NCBI RefSeq assembly: GCF_938030755.1
Contig: NZ_CALHIF010000009.1
Coordinates: 1-44,069 of the forward strand
Origin: an uncultured Granulicatella sp.
GTDB lineage: Bacteria > Bacillota > Bacilli > Lactobacillales > Aerococcaceae
DNA length: 44,069 nt
Direction: 5' to 3'
The stretch's first letter is position 1, and the number at the start of each line of letters is the position of its first letter. Positions 8,798-15,448 of this stretch are shown piece by piece. A model generated the notes under the pieces. The model was given only the letters and a program-made list of their open reading frames with translations, made no database searches and had not been told where the DNA came from. Position numbers and translations under genes: made by a program.

Positions 8798-10075
8798 TTT
8801 TCTTAATTCTTCTAAAAGAGATTTTGCAGTTTCTTGATTTAAGTGAGGAGCTTTACTAAGCAAGTTCATCAGCAGTGGAAGTTCTTCTTCGGTTGCTCCA
8901 ACTGTTAGCCCTAAGGATTTCGCTTGAAGTCTCATATGTCCTTTTTGAATACCATCTGTTACAAGAGCTCTTACAGCAGCAAGATTTTGAGCTAAACCAA
9001 TCGAGGCGATAATTCCTGCTAGATCAACAGCACTTGGATGACCGAGTAACTCGTGTGCAAATTGTGCACCTGGATGAATGGCAATTGAACCTCCAACCGT
9101 TCCAACAGGAAGTGGAAGAGTGATAGATCCCACTAAGTTCCCTGCCTCATCTTTTGTCCAGTTTGTCAGTGGTTGATATTGGCCGCTTAAACTTGCATAA
9201 GCGTGAGCACCAGCTTCGATTGCTCGCCAGTCATTTCCTGTAGCGATGACAACAGAATCAATACCGTTCATTATCCCTTTGTTATGTGTAGTTGCACGGT
9301 AAGGGTCCGCTTTTGAAAATTCACTTGCTAAAACGATTCGATCTATCACATCTTCACCTTTAGTAGTTTTCGTATCCAAGATTCTTGGAGAGAGCACGCA
9401 TTTAGCAGTGACAACGGAGTTTGTTGCAAGGTTTGATAGGATAGCCATAATGCTTTCGCCGCAAGTCATTGCTTCAATTGGAGAGACAAGTGCTTCGAGG
9501 ATGGTATTCAGCATATTTGCTCCCATTGCTTCCTTTGTATCAACTGATACATAGAAAATGTAGAATCGTTCTTTGTCAGTAGACTTTTCTTCTACCCAGA
9601 TATCTCGTAAACCACCACCGCGTTTGACGATGGAAGGGTGCGCGTTATCAGAAATCGAAAATAATGATTCTTTCTGTTCCTCAAGTTTGGCTTTTACTTC
9701 TTCTAGTGTTAGAGGAGATTTTATAATTGCAATTTCTCCAATCATTTCGCGCTTTTCTTGAATCGTTATGGTTCCGCCAGCTAAGTTGATTAATTTTGAA
9801 GCGTAACTCGCTGCAGCAATAACAGAAGGTTCTTCCGTTACCATTGGAACGATATAACTTTTTCCGTTTACGATTAATTCAGGAACAATTCCATAGGGTA
9901 GGCCGTATATTTCAATTTGGTTTTCGACCATTTGATTTGCGATGGACTCTGGTAGTACAAGACCTTTTTCGAGTAGTGATTTGGTTTCGTTAGATAAGTT
10001 TGGATGATTTAATAAAGCTTCTTTTCTTTCTTCAAGAGATTTTTGATAAAACTTGTAAAAAGGGTTATTTTGCAT
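8795..10075 (-). CDS. mvaA: Hydroxymethylglutaryl-CoA reductase, class II type
   Basis: Interconverts HMG-CoA and mevalonate; in Lactobacillales it serves isoprenoid synthesis by the mevalonate pathway. 426 residues. Family text includes MVTEEPSVIAAAS (catalytic Glu region, about 79-91), DTKEAMGANMLN, THNKGIMNGID (catalytic Lys, about 263-273), ATGNDWRAIEAGAHA, the GTVGGSI motif, and GIQKGHMRLQA with the catalytic His near the C-terminus. The start at 10075 has AAAGGAGC upstream on the minus strand. It is the only minus-strand gene in the window and is a single-gene unit: mvaS is not adjacent. Its promoter region is shared divergently with the next gene. Confidence 0.96.
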   Translation of the reverse strand: MQNNPFYKFYQKSLEERKEALLNHPNLSNETKSLLEKGLVLPESIANQMVENQIEIYGLPYGIVPELIVNGKSYIVPMVTEEPSVIAAASYASKLINLAGGTITIQEKREMIGEIAIIKSPLTLEEVKAKLEEQKESLFSISDNAHPSIVKRGGGLRDIWVEEKSTDKERFYIFYVSVDTKEAMGANMLNTILEALVSPIEAMTCGESIMAILSNLATNSVVTAKCVLSPRILDTKTTKGEDVIDRIVLASEFSKADPYRATTHNKGIMNGIDSVVIATGNDWRAIEAGAHAYASLSGQYQPLTNWTKDEAGNLVGSITLPLPVGTVGGSIAIHPGAQFAHELLGHPSAVDLAGIIASIGLAQNLAAVRALVTDGIQKGHMRLQAKSLGLTVGATEEELPLLMNLLSKAPHLNQETAKSLLEELRK

Positions 10076-10102
10076 CGATGTGCTCCTTTCATGCTTTCAT
10101 TC

Positions 10103-10111
10103 AGTATAACA
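10103..10111 (-). promoter_or_regulatory. Extended -10 promoter element of mvaA
   Basis: Read on the minus strand this is TGTTATACT: TG-n-TATACT, an extended -10 about 28 bases before the mvaA start. No good -35 is seen 17 bases upstream, which fits an extended -10 promoter. Confidence 0.55.
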
Positions 10112-10191
10112 AATTTTCAGTGTTTGCGGGTATGATACAGGTAAAATTTTTAAAAATGAGGTACACTAGTAAACGTGAAAGGAGAGATTTT

Positions 10192-10782
10192 ATGGAATTT
10201 ATTCGTGAAGTGAATGGTCGACGTCTGATTTTAGTGGCGGATGAAGACTATCAAAAGGAAGCAGAAGAGTTGCTTACTTTCGTAGGAGAATATTTTGAGG
10301 AGAATTGGGACGAGGTCGATACTTTAATTCCAATTCATTATGGACAAGTGAAAGTCATTCCTAAAGGGGAAGATTTTCAAGTGGTTGTTCAAAATTACGA
10401 GCATAAACTATTAGATGAATGGGTAGAAGATTTCTCTTATTTCTTAGATATTATTCGTAAAACGATTCAAACAGGAAAACGTACGAAAACATTAGGCCGT
10501 CTGATTCCATTTCGTTTCGATGGACCATTAGTGATTGCAAACCATACGTTTGAAGTGGATGAGTGGTATGCACACCGTTTTGATGATGAAACTTGGTATA
10601 TTGCTCCAATCGATCAAACGATTGATCCTCAACCGCTAGAAGGAAATCAAGCGTATGAAATCTTTCCAGATTATCCAGAATTATATGAAGTAATGCATTT
10701 ACCAACCGACTATATTATCTTATTCAAGGGGCATGACATTGTTTCAGTATTGAATACAGATAGCGAAGATGTATGGAACTAG
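10192..10782 (+). CDS. Uncharacterised acidic protein
   Basis: I do not recognise this 196-residue protein. It is strongly acidic with no signal peptide or membrane segment. The first ~100 residues are rich in Asp/Glu/Tyr; the second half has many aromatic residues (DEWYAHRFDDETWYIAP, EGNQAYEIFPDYPELYEVMHLP). This aromatic/acidic look recalls small immunity-like or DUF2185-type folds, but that is only an impression. The frame is open back to 10000 through the divergent mvaA 5' end; the real start is ATG 10192, which has GAAAGGAGAG (10177-10186) in front. It lies 21 bases before the thioesterase gene and is probably co-transcribed with it. Confidence 0.75.
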   Translation: MEFIREVNGRRLILVADEDYQKEAEELLTFVGEYFEENWDEVDTLIPIHYGQVKVIPKGEDFQVVVQNYEHKLLDEWVEDFSYFLDIIRKTIQTGKRTKTLGRLIPFRFDGPLVIANHTFEVDEWYAHRFDDETWYIAPIDQTIDPQPLEGNQAYEIFPDYPELYEVMHLPTDYIILFKGHDIVSVLNTDSEDVWN

Positions 10783-10803
10783 GCAATAACGAAAGGATGT
10801 ACT

Positions 10804-11547
10804 ATGGTAGAATCAATTTGTCGTATGAATCATGTTGTGAAGGCGTATGAGTGTAATTGGAAAGGAGAGTTATCTCTAAGTCATGTTGTTGGGATTATGA
10901 TGTTAGCGTCTCGTAAACAAGAGCGTTCTTTAGCACACCCTGATTTAATTTATCAAAAAGGCTTATCTTGGATTGTGATTCAAAACCAATTAACGGTTAA
11001 TCGTCTTCCTAAATTAGAAGAAGAAATTATTGTAGAAACTGAACCAGTTGGATATAACAAGTTCTTTACGTTCCGTCGTTATACAATTTTGTCTTTAGAC
11101 GAAGAAGTGCTAGTTGACGCATTAACGACTTTCTCAATGATTAATATTGAAGAGCGAAAACTCATCTCACTCGATGAAGAAGTGCTTAACGAATACCCAA
11201 TTGAGAATAAAAAGGATAATCGTCGGAATCCAAGAGTTCCAAAAATCGACTTAGAGAAAGCAAATGTTCAAACGTACCGCGTTCGCTTGAATGATATCGA
11301 TTATAATCACCATGTGAATAATGCGAAGTATTTCGATTGGGTGATGGATAGCCTTGGCATGGACTTTATTAAGACTCATTCTTTAAAATCAGTTCTAGTA
11401 AAATATGATAAGGAAATTTTACCTGAAGCTACAGTTAAGAGTTTTTATGAAATACGTGAGAGTGAAAATGGAGTTCAAACGTTCCATCAATTGGAATCCG
11501 ATGATCAAAAATGTTGTCACTTATCTCTTGAGTGGGAAGTGAAGTAA
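10804..11547 (+). CDS. Acyl-ACP thioesterase (FatA-type)
   Basis: Hydrolyses acyl-ACP to free fatty acid and ACP, draining or tuning fatty acid synthesis in the cytosol. 247 residues made of two hotdog domains in tandem. The first holds SHVVGIMMLASRKQE and GLSWIVIQNQL; the second holds DIDYNHHVNNAKYFDWV (about residues 161-177), carrying the N-x-H-x-x-N arrangement of the family active site. ATG 10804 is preceded by GAAAGGATG. Bacterial members are common in lactic acid bacteria. The rpsD promoter begins 6 bases after its stop, and no terminator separates them. Confidence 0.88.
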   Translation: MVESICRMNHVVKAYECNWKGELSLSHVVGIMMLASRKQERSLAHPDLIYQKGLSWIVIQNQLTVNRLPKLEEEIIVETEPVGYNKFFTFRRYTILSLDEEVLVDALTTFSMINIEERKLISLDEEVLNEYPIENKKDNRRNPRVPKIDLEKANVQTYRVRLNDIDYNHHVNNAKYFDWVMDSLGMDFIKTHSLKSVLVKYDKEILPEATVKSFYEIRESENGVQTFHQLESDDQKCCHLSLEWEVK

Positions 11548-11552
11548 AATCC

Positions 11553-11581
11553 TTGTATTTTCATAAGAAATAGGGTACAAT
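11553..11581 (+). promoter_or_regulatory. SigA-type promoter of rpsD
   Basis: TTGTAT (11553-11558), a 17-base spacer, then TACAAT (11576-11581). Predicted transcription start is near 11588, giving a leader of about 165 bases before rpsD. Confidence 0.8.
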
Positions 11582-11587
11582 ATTTTT

Positions 11588-11753
11588 TGTGTAAAATATG
11601 CAGCAGAAATATAGAAGCTCGTCAACAGTCCTAGCCTTTAGGGTAAGGTAGTAACCGCGGCTGCAAAGGTGAACCCTTGTAGTGACTGCACGAATCGAAG
11701 ATTTCGCGATTATTTTACTCCAAAAAAATAAACAATTATTGGAGGAATGTTCA
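11588..11753 (+). promoter_or_regulatory. Structured 5' leader of rpsD, candidate S4 autoregulatory element
   Basis: The ~165-base untranslated leader is GC-richer than surrounding intergenic DNA and has several pairing options. GCAGCAG (11601 on) can pair with CGGCTGC (11658-11664). CTAGCCTT (11631-11638) pairs with AAGGTAG (11645-11651) with one bulged base. AATCG/CGATT (about 11693-11710) forms a further hairpin before the A-rich stretch and the GGAGGAA ribosome binding site. In Bacillus, S4 represses its own rpsD mRNA through leader structure, so the same is inferred here; I have not matched it to a named RNA family. Confidence 0.55.
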
Positions 11754-12365
11754 ATGTCACGTTACACTGGACCAAGCTGGAAGTTATCTCGTCGTTTAGG
11801 CATTTCACTTTCAGGAACAGGAAAAGAAATCGCTCGTCGTCCATACGCACCAGGTCAACACGGACCAAACAGCCGTAAAAAATTATCTGAGTATGGTCAA
11901 CAATTACAAGAAAAACAAAAATTACGTCATATGTACGGTATGAACGAACGTCAATTTGCTACTTTATTCAAAAAAGCTGGCAAAATTAAAGAAGGTAAAC
12001 ATGGTGAAAACTTCATGGTTCTTCTTGAACAACGTTTAGATAACGTAGTATACCGTTTAGGTTTAGCAACTACTCGTCGTCAAGCACGTCAATTAGTAAA
12101 CCACGGTCACATCACTGTGAACGGTAAACGCGTAGATATCCCTTCATTCCAAGTACAAGTTGGCGATGTTGTGGGTGTTCGTGAAAAATCACGTAACTTA
12201 ACAATCATTAAAGAAGCTTTAGAAGCTTTATATGGTCGTCCAGAGTTCGTTACTTTCGACGAAGATAAATTAGAAGGTTCATTAAACCGTCTACCATTAC
12301 GTGACGAGTTAACTTCTGAAGTTGACGAATCACTAGTCGTTGAGTACTACAACAAACTTGGCTAA
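11754..12365 (+). CDS. rpsD: Ribosomal protein S4
   Basis: Primary 16S-binding protein that nucleates 30S assembly. The 203-residue length and text MSRYTGPSWKLSRRLG, GPNSRKKLSEYG, RLDNVVYRLGLATTRRQARQLVNHGHI (S4 RNA-binding domain, about 92-150) are typical. The frame is open back to 11682, but ATG 11754 follows GGAGGAA and gives the exact family start. Single gene with its own promoter, leader and terminator. There are no Cys residues, so this is the C-minus (zinc-free) S4 form. Confidence 0.98.
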   Translation: MSRYTGPSWKLSRRLGISLSGTGKEIARRPYAPGQHGPNSRKKLSEYGQQLQEKQKLRHMYGMNERQFATLFKKAGKIKEGKHGENFMVLLEQRLDNVVYRLGLATTRRQARQLVNHGHITVNGKRVDIPSFQVQVGDVVGVREKSRNLTIIKEALEALYGRPEFVTFDEDKLEGSLNRLPLRDELTSEVDESLVVEYYNKLG

Positions 12366-12384
12366 TCTTATTAGACAATTTCAG

Positions 12385-12419
12385 AACTGGAATTCACTAT
12401 TGTGGATTCCGGTTTTTTT
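12385..12419 (+). terminator. Intrinsic terminator of rpsD
   Basis: AACTGGAATTCAC (12385-12397), loop TATT, GTGGATTCCGGTT (12402-12414): a 13-bp stem with two G:U pairs, followed by a T run. Confidence 0.92.
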
Positions 12420-12475
12420 ATTTATAATTTTTACGAGAGTAAATAAACGAAAAAGAGTTAAAGGGGTTGAATCAT

Positions 12476-12892
12476 ATGATCCACTATGTTGATAATCCAG
12501 AAATCACTTTAGTAGATGTATTGCCTATTTATGAAGCAGTAGGATGGACAAATTACACGCAAAATCCAGGAATGCTTGAAGTTGCTTATAAAAATTCGCT
12601 TCATGTATTAGCAGCGTTTAATGAGGAAGGAATACTCGTTGGAGTACTGCGTGCAGTTGGAGACGCGGCGTCTATTCTGTTTATTCAAGATATTTTAGTG
12701 TACCCTGAATACCAACATCAAGGAATAGGAACAAAATTGTTACAACAGACTCTAGAAAAGTACAAGAATGTGTATCAAATTCAACTAGCAACTGATGATT
12801 CAAAGAAAACAGTTTCTTTTTATGAATCTAATGGGTTCACAAGTCTAACATCTCTAAATTGCGTTTCTTTCATGTATATAGGTAACCAGTGA
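12476..12892 (+). CDS. GNAT family N-acetyltransferase
   Basis: 138-residue acetyl-CoA-dependent acetyltransferase; the substrate is not known. The acetyl-CoA pyrophosphate loop reads VYPEYQHQGIGTKLLQ (about residues 78-93), preceded by the beta-4 strand IQDILV and followed by the Y-E-S-N-G-F motif usual near the C-terminus. The N-terminal AVGWTNY stretch is common in a compact subfamily of Firmicute GNATs. ATG 12476 is preferred to TTG 12467 because AAAGGGG (12460-12466) needs that spacing. It stands alone between the rpsD terminator and the promoter of the next gene. Confidence 0.88.
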   Translation: MIHYVDNPEITLVDVLPIYEAVGWTNYTQNPGMLEVAYKNSLHVLAAFNEEGILVGVLRAVGDAASILFIQDILVYPEYQHQGIGTKLLQQTLEKYKNVYQIQLATDDSKKTVSFYESNGFTSLTSLNCVSFMYIGNQ

Positions 12893-12921
12893 GCAAACTT
12901 TACTAACTTTTTATGATTTTA

Positions 12922-12930
12922 TGTTAGAAT
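12922..12930 (+). promoter_or_regulatory. Extended -10 promoter upstream of the HesB-like gene
   Basis: TGTTAGAAT gives TG-n-TAGAAT, 33 bases before the ATG at 12964. No convincing -35 is present. Confidence 0.5.
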
Positions 12931-12963
12931 GAGAGTGTAAATTAAAAGGAAAGAGTGGATACA

Positions 12964-13263
12964 ATGCAATTAACAATTGATAAAAAAGCACAAGCATGGT
13001 TCGAAGAAGAAATGGGTGTATCTAAAGAACGTGGTGTTCGTTTCCTGGGTAAAGTATACGGATGCAGTCCAATTCATGAAGGCTTCTCTTTAGCTGTTGA
13101 AGTAGATGCTCCAAGTAATCCTTATGTGAGCGTTGAAGAAAATGGTATTACTTACTTTGTTGAAACTGGAGATGAATGGTTTTTCCAAGGACATAATTTA
13201 GAAGTAAGCTTTGATGAGAAGTTGAAAGAGCCAAGCTACAATTATACAAAAATTGCCGACTAA
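12964..13263 (+). CDS. HesB/YneR-type iron-sulfur-related protein
   Basis: 99 residues, with the small HesB-like fold start MQLTIDKKAQAWFEEEMG, GVRFLGKVYGCSPIHEGFSL and the C-terminal DEWFFQGHNLEVSFDEKL. True A-type Fe-S carriers have three conserved Cys; this protein has only one (in YGCSP), as in the YneR-type branch, so a direct cluster-carrier role is doubtful. ATG 12964 is taken over GTG 12955 because AAAGGAAAG (12945-12953) is spaced for the ATG. Monocistronic, with its own promoter and terminator. Confidence 0.8.
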   Translation: MQLTIDKKAQAWFEEEMGVSKERGVRFLGKVYGCSPIHEGFSLAVEVDAPSNPYVSVEENGITYFVETGDEWFFQGHNLEVSFDEKLKEPSYNYTKIAD

Positions 13264-13278
13264 GGTTGGTAGTAGAAA

Positions 13279-13309
13279 GGGAGTCATTAAGTACGTGACT
13301 CCCGTTTTT
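13279..13309 (+). terminator. Intrinsic terminator after the HesB-like gene
   Basis: GGGAGTCA (13279-13286), loop TTAAGTACG, TGACTCCC (13296-13303), then GTTTTTA. Confidence 0.92.
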
Positions 13310-13374
13310 ATTGGACATTTTTGTCTATGTAGAGTACAGTTAGGTAGTTATGAAATGAAGAAAGGATTTATGCA

Positions 13375-14520
13375 ATGACAGAACCTGCAGTAAAATATAG
13401 ATTAATAAAAACTGAAAAACATACAGGCGCTCGTCTTGGAGAAATCATTACACCTCATGGTACTTTCCCAACACCGATGTTTATGCCGGTTGGAACACTA
13501 GCCACCGTGAAATCAATGTCTCCAGAAGAATTAGATGAAATGGGCGCTAATATCATTTTGAGTAACACCTATCATTTATGGTTACGTCCTGGTGCGGATA
13601 TTGTAGATGAGGCTGGAAAACTCCATAACTTCATGAATTGGAAAAAAGCGATTCTTACCGATTCAGGTGGTTTCCAAGTATTTTCTCTAAGCGATATGCG
13701 TCGTATTGAAGAAGAGGGGGTTCATTTTAGAAATCATCTCAATGGATCTAAATTGTTCTTATCGCCTGAAATTTCAATTGATGTTCAAAACAAATTAGGC
13801 GCGGACATTATTATGAGTTTTGATGAATGTCCAGATTTCCATCATACACATGATTATGTGAAAGACTCGATTGCTCGTACCACTCGTTGGGCAGAGCGTG
13901 GATTAAAGGCGCATAAGTCACCAGACACTCAAGCATTATTTGGTATCTTACAAGGTGCAGGCTATAAAGATTTACGTATTGCTCATGCTAAAGACATGAT
14001 TTCTCTTGATTTTCCAGGATATTCTATTGGAGGATTATCTGTTGGTGAAACAAAGCAAGAGATGAATGAAGTGTTGGATTACTTAACCCCACTGATTCCT
14101 TCTAATAAACCTCGTTATTTAATGGGAGTGGGGTCACCTGACTCATTAATTGATGGTGTCATTCGTGGAGTAGATATGTTCGACTGCGTATTACCAACAC
14201 GTATTGCGCGTAACGGTACATGTATGACTAGTAGCGGACGTCTAGTAGTCAAAAATGCGAAATATCAACGTGATTTCCGTCCATTAGATGAGAAATGTAA
14301 TTGTTACACATGCCGTAATTATACACGTGCTTATATTCGTCATTTGTTTAAAACAGATGAAACATTCGGATTGCGCTTAACCAGTTATCATAACTTGTAC
14401 TTCTTATTAAACTTAATGAAACAAGTTCGACAAGCGATTATGGATGATAACTTATTAGAGTTTAGAGAAGCGTTCTTTGAAGAATATGGCTTCAACAAAG
14501 AAAATGCTAGAAATTTCTAA
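13375..14520 (+). CDS. tgt: tRNA-guanine transglycosylase
   Basis: Exchanges G34 for preQ1 in tRNAs with GUN anticodons (queuosine pathway). 381 residues. Catalytic and substrate motifs: TDSGGFQVFSLS (about residues 89-100), MSFDECPDF, GGLSVGE, and the nucleophile region DCVLPTRIARNG (about 266-277). The zinc site CNCYTC...H (about 304 on) is intact. ATG 13375 follows GAAGAAAGGATTT. queA is not adjacent in this window. yajC follows 68 bases later, the same order as in Bacillus. Confidence 0.97.
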   Translation: MTEPAVKYRLIKTEKHTGARLGEIITPHGTFPTPMFMPVGTLATVKSMSPEELDEMGANIILSNTYHLWLRPGADIVDEAGKLHNFMNWKKAILTDSGGFQVFSLSDMRRIEEEGVHFRNHLNGSKLFLSPEISIDVQNKLGADIIMSFDECPDFHHTHDYVKDSIARTTRWAERGLKAHKSPDTQALFGILQGAGYKDLRIAHAKDMISLDFPGYSIGGLSVGETKQEMNEVLDYLTPLIPSNKPRYLMGVGSPDSLIDGVIRGVDMFDCVLPTRIARNGTCMTSSGRLVVKNAKYQRDFRPLDEKCNCYTCRNYTRAYIRHLFKTDETFGLRLTSYHNLYFLLNLMKQVRQAIMDDNLLEFREAFFEEYGFNKENARNF

Positions 14521-14588
14521 TTCTTATAGAAAAATCCGGTCATTTTTGTTAAAGTAAGACTATAGATTTAAAGAAATGAGGAAAGATT

Positions 14589-14906
14589 ATGGATCAAACA
14601 ACATTATTAATTTTATACGTAGTAGTAGCGGGTGGAGCATTCTGGTTCTTTGGACGTAAACAACGTCAAAGAGTTAAAGAGATGCAGGAAAGAATGGATG
14701 CCATTAAACCAGGTGATAGCGTTGTTACCATCGGAGGTTTACATGGTGTCATTGAAAATGTGAATAGTGAAGATCAAACAGTTGAATTAAACTGTGAAGG
14801 TGTTATTTTAGTATTCGAAAAACGCGCTATTCATCATGTCATCCCTACTGCAGCTCCAACAAATCTTGAAGTTCGTACGGAAGAAGTAGCAACTGAAGAA
14901 GAGTAG
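14589..14906 (+). CDS. yajC: Preprotein translocase accessory subunit YajC
   Basis: 105-residue single-pass membrane protein of the SecDF-YajC holotranslocon. An N-terminal hydrophobic helix (LLILYVVVAGGAFWFFG, about residues 5-21) is followed by the basic RKQRQRVKEMQE and the conserved MDAIKPGDSVVTIGGLHGVIENV. secD/secF are not in the window. AATGAGGAAAGATT precedes the ATG at 14589. Three bases separate it from the next small gene. Confidence 0.94.
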   Translation: MDQTTLLILYVVVAGGAFWFFGRKQRQRVKEMQERMDAIKPGDSVVTIGGLHGVIENVNSEDQTVELNCEGVILVFEKRAIHHVIPTAAPTNLEVRTEEVATEEE

Positions 14907-14909
14907 TCT

Positions 14910-15185
14910 ATGAACAAGGAAAGTTTAAAAGATAGACATAAAACATGGTTCCATTATAAGGTAATGGAATTTAATGAACTTGGATATAAGACCATTTCAA
15001 AGGAAGATCTTTCCCATTATTTTGTGGACTATAAATGGAAGAAAAAAATTCCTGAAAATCTTTTTGAACAAATTTTTCAAATCAATCAGCTAAGTATTAA
15101 TGAGTATTTTGATTTTGAGTCACTAGAGGCACAGACAAACAAAGAAATAACATTAGAAGATATCAATCTTAGTGAATTGTTTTAA
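14910..15185 (+). CDS. ComN-like post-transcriptional regulator
   Basis: 91-residue cytosolic protein. Text such as KVMEFNELGYKTISKEDLSHYF, YKWKKKIPENLFEQIFQI and the NEYFDFESLEAQ tail resembles the Bacillus ComN (YrzD) family, annotated as a post-transcriptional regulator of the late competence operon comE. ComN also sits near yajC and secDF in Bacillus, so position supports the call. The ATG is three bases after yajC and there is no separate promoter, so the two are co-transcribed and perhaps coupled. A strong terminator follows. Confidence 0.7.
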   Translation: MNKESLKDRHKTWFHYKVMEFNELGYKTISKEDLSHYFVDYKWKKKIPENLFEQIFQINQLSINEYFDFESLEAQTNKEITLEDINLSELF

Positions 15186-15187
15186 AG

Positions 15188-15222
15188 AGAGAAGCTGGCA
15201 AAAATGTCAGCTTCTTTCTTTT
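15188..15222 (+). terminator. Intrinsic terminator after the ComN-like gene
   Basis: GAAGCTGGCA (15191-15200), loop AAAA, TGTCAGCTTC (15205-15214) with one G:U pair, extendable by A:T pairs, then TTTCTTTT. Confidence 0.92.
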
Positions 15223-15231
15223 ATAATTATA

Positions 15232-15245
15232 TGTAAAGGTTTGCA
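15232..15245 (+). promoter_or_regulatory. Weak candidate cre (CcpA) site upstream of adhE
   Basis: TGTAAAGGTTTGCA matches the cre consensus TGWAANCGNTNWCA at all but two positions (G for the central C, G for W). It sits upstream of both proposed adhE promoters. Carbon control of adhE is common in Firmicutes, but the match is imperfect. Confidence 0.3.
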
Positions 15246-15264
15246 AAATGTTTTAGAAATAGTA

Positions 15265-15292
15265 TTGATATTTTCGGAATTATAGATAGAAT
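15265..15292 (+). promoter_or_regulatory. Distal candidate promoter of adhE
   Basis: TTGATA (15265-15270), a 16-base spacer and TAGAAT (15287-15292). It would give a leader of about 150 bases that includes the palindrome at 15346-15376. Confidence 0.5.
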
Positions 15293-15345
15293 AAAAGTAT
15301 AGGTTAGGACATTAAATTGAAAGGGATATGAAAACAAATGAATAT

Positions 15346-15376
15346 GTTTTCAGTAGAAAAATTTTTCTATGAAAAC
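15346..15376. repeat. 31-bp near-perfect palindrome next to the adhE promoter
   Basis: The left arm GTTTTCAGTAGAAAAA pairs with the right arm TTTTTCTATGAAAAC, with one extra G on the left. It ends two bases before the proximal -35. TATGAAAAC also occurs as a direct repeat at 15327-15335 and 15368-15376, 41 bases apart, so the unit appears three times, one inverted. It looks like an operator or an mRNA hairpin rather than a terminator, because no T run follows. Confidence 0.7.
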
Positions 15377-15378
15377 TA

Positions 15379-15407
15379 TTTACAAACAATGTGAAATAGT
15401 GTACGAT
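15379..15407 (+). promoter_or_regulatory. Proximal adhE promoter
   Basis: TTTACA (15379-15384), a 17-base spacer and TACGAT (15402-15407). The start of transcription would fall near 15414, inside the Rex-like site. Confidence 0.65.
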
Positions 15408-15411
15408 ATAA

Positions 15412-15429
15412 ATGTGATAAAAATAACAA
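15412..15429. promoter_or_regulatory. Rex-like operator overlapping the adhE transcription start
   Basis: ATGTGATAAAAATAACAA resembles the Rex consensus TTGTGA-N6-TCACAA, with one mismatch in each half. Its position over the predicted +1 fits repression relieved by a high NADH/NAD+ ratio, the usual control of adhE. A further left half-site ATGTGAAAT lies between -35 and -10. Confidence 0.5.
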
Positions 15430-15448
15430 GCACTGGGGGAAATCACAA

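Noticed and set aside
10000..10191. 64-codon N-terminal extension of the 10192 gene
   Set aside because: It runs through the mvaA 5' end and the intergenic promoter region and has no ribosome binding site; ATG 10192 has a strong one.
11651..11664. CCGCGGCTGC in the rpsD leader is complementary to the conserved 16S 530-loop sequence GCAGCCGCGG
   Set aside because: The match is to the antisense and short, and the segment is better explained by local pairing with GCAGCAG in the leader.
11682..11753. Upstream in-frame extension of rpsD
   Set aside because: S4 begins MSRYTGP in the family and GGAGGAA is directly before ATG 11754; the extension is leader RNA.
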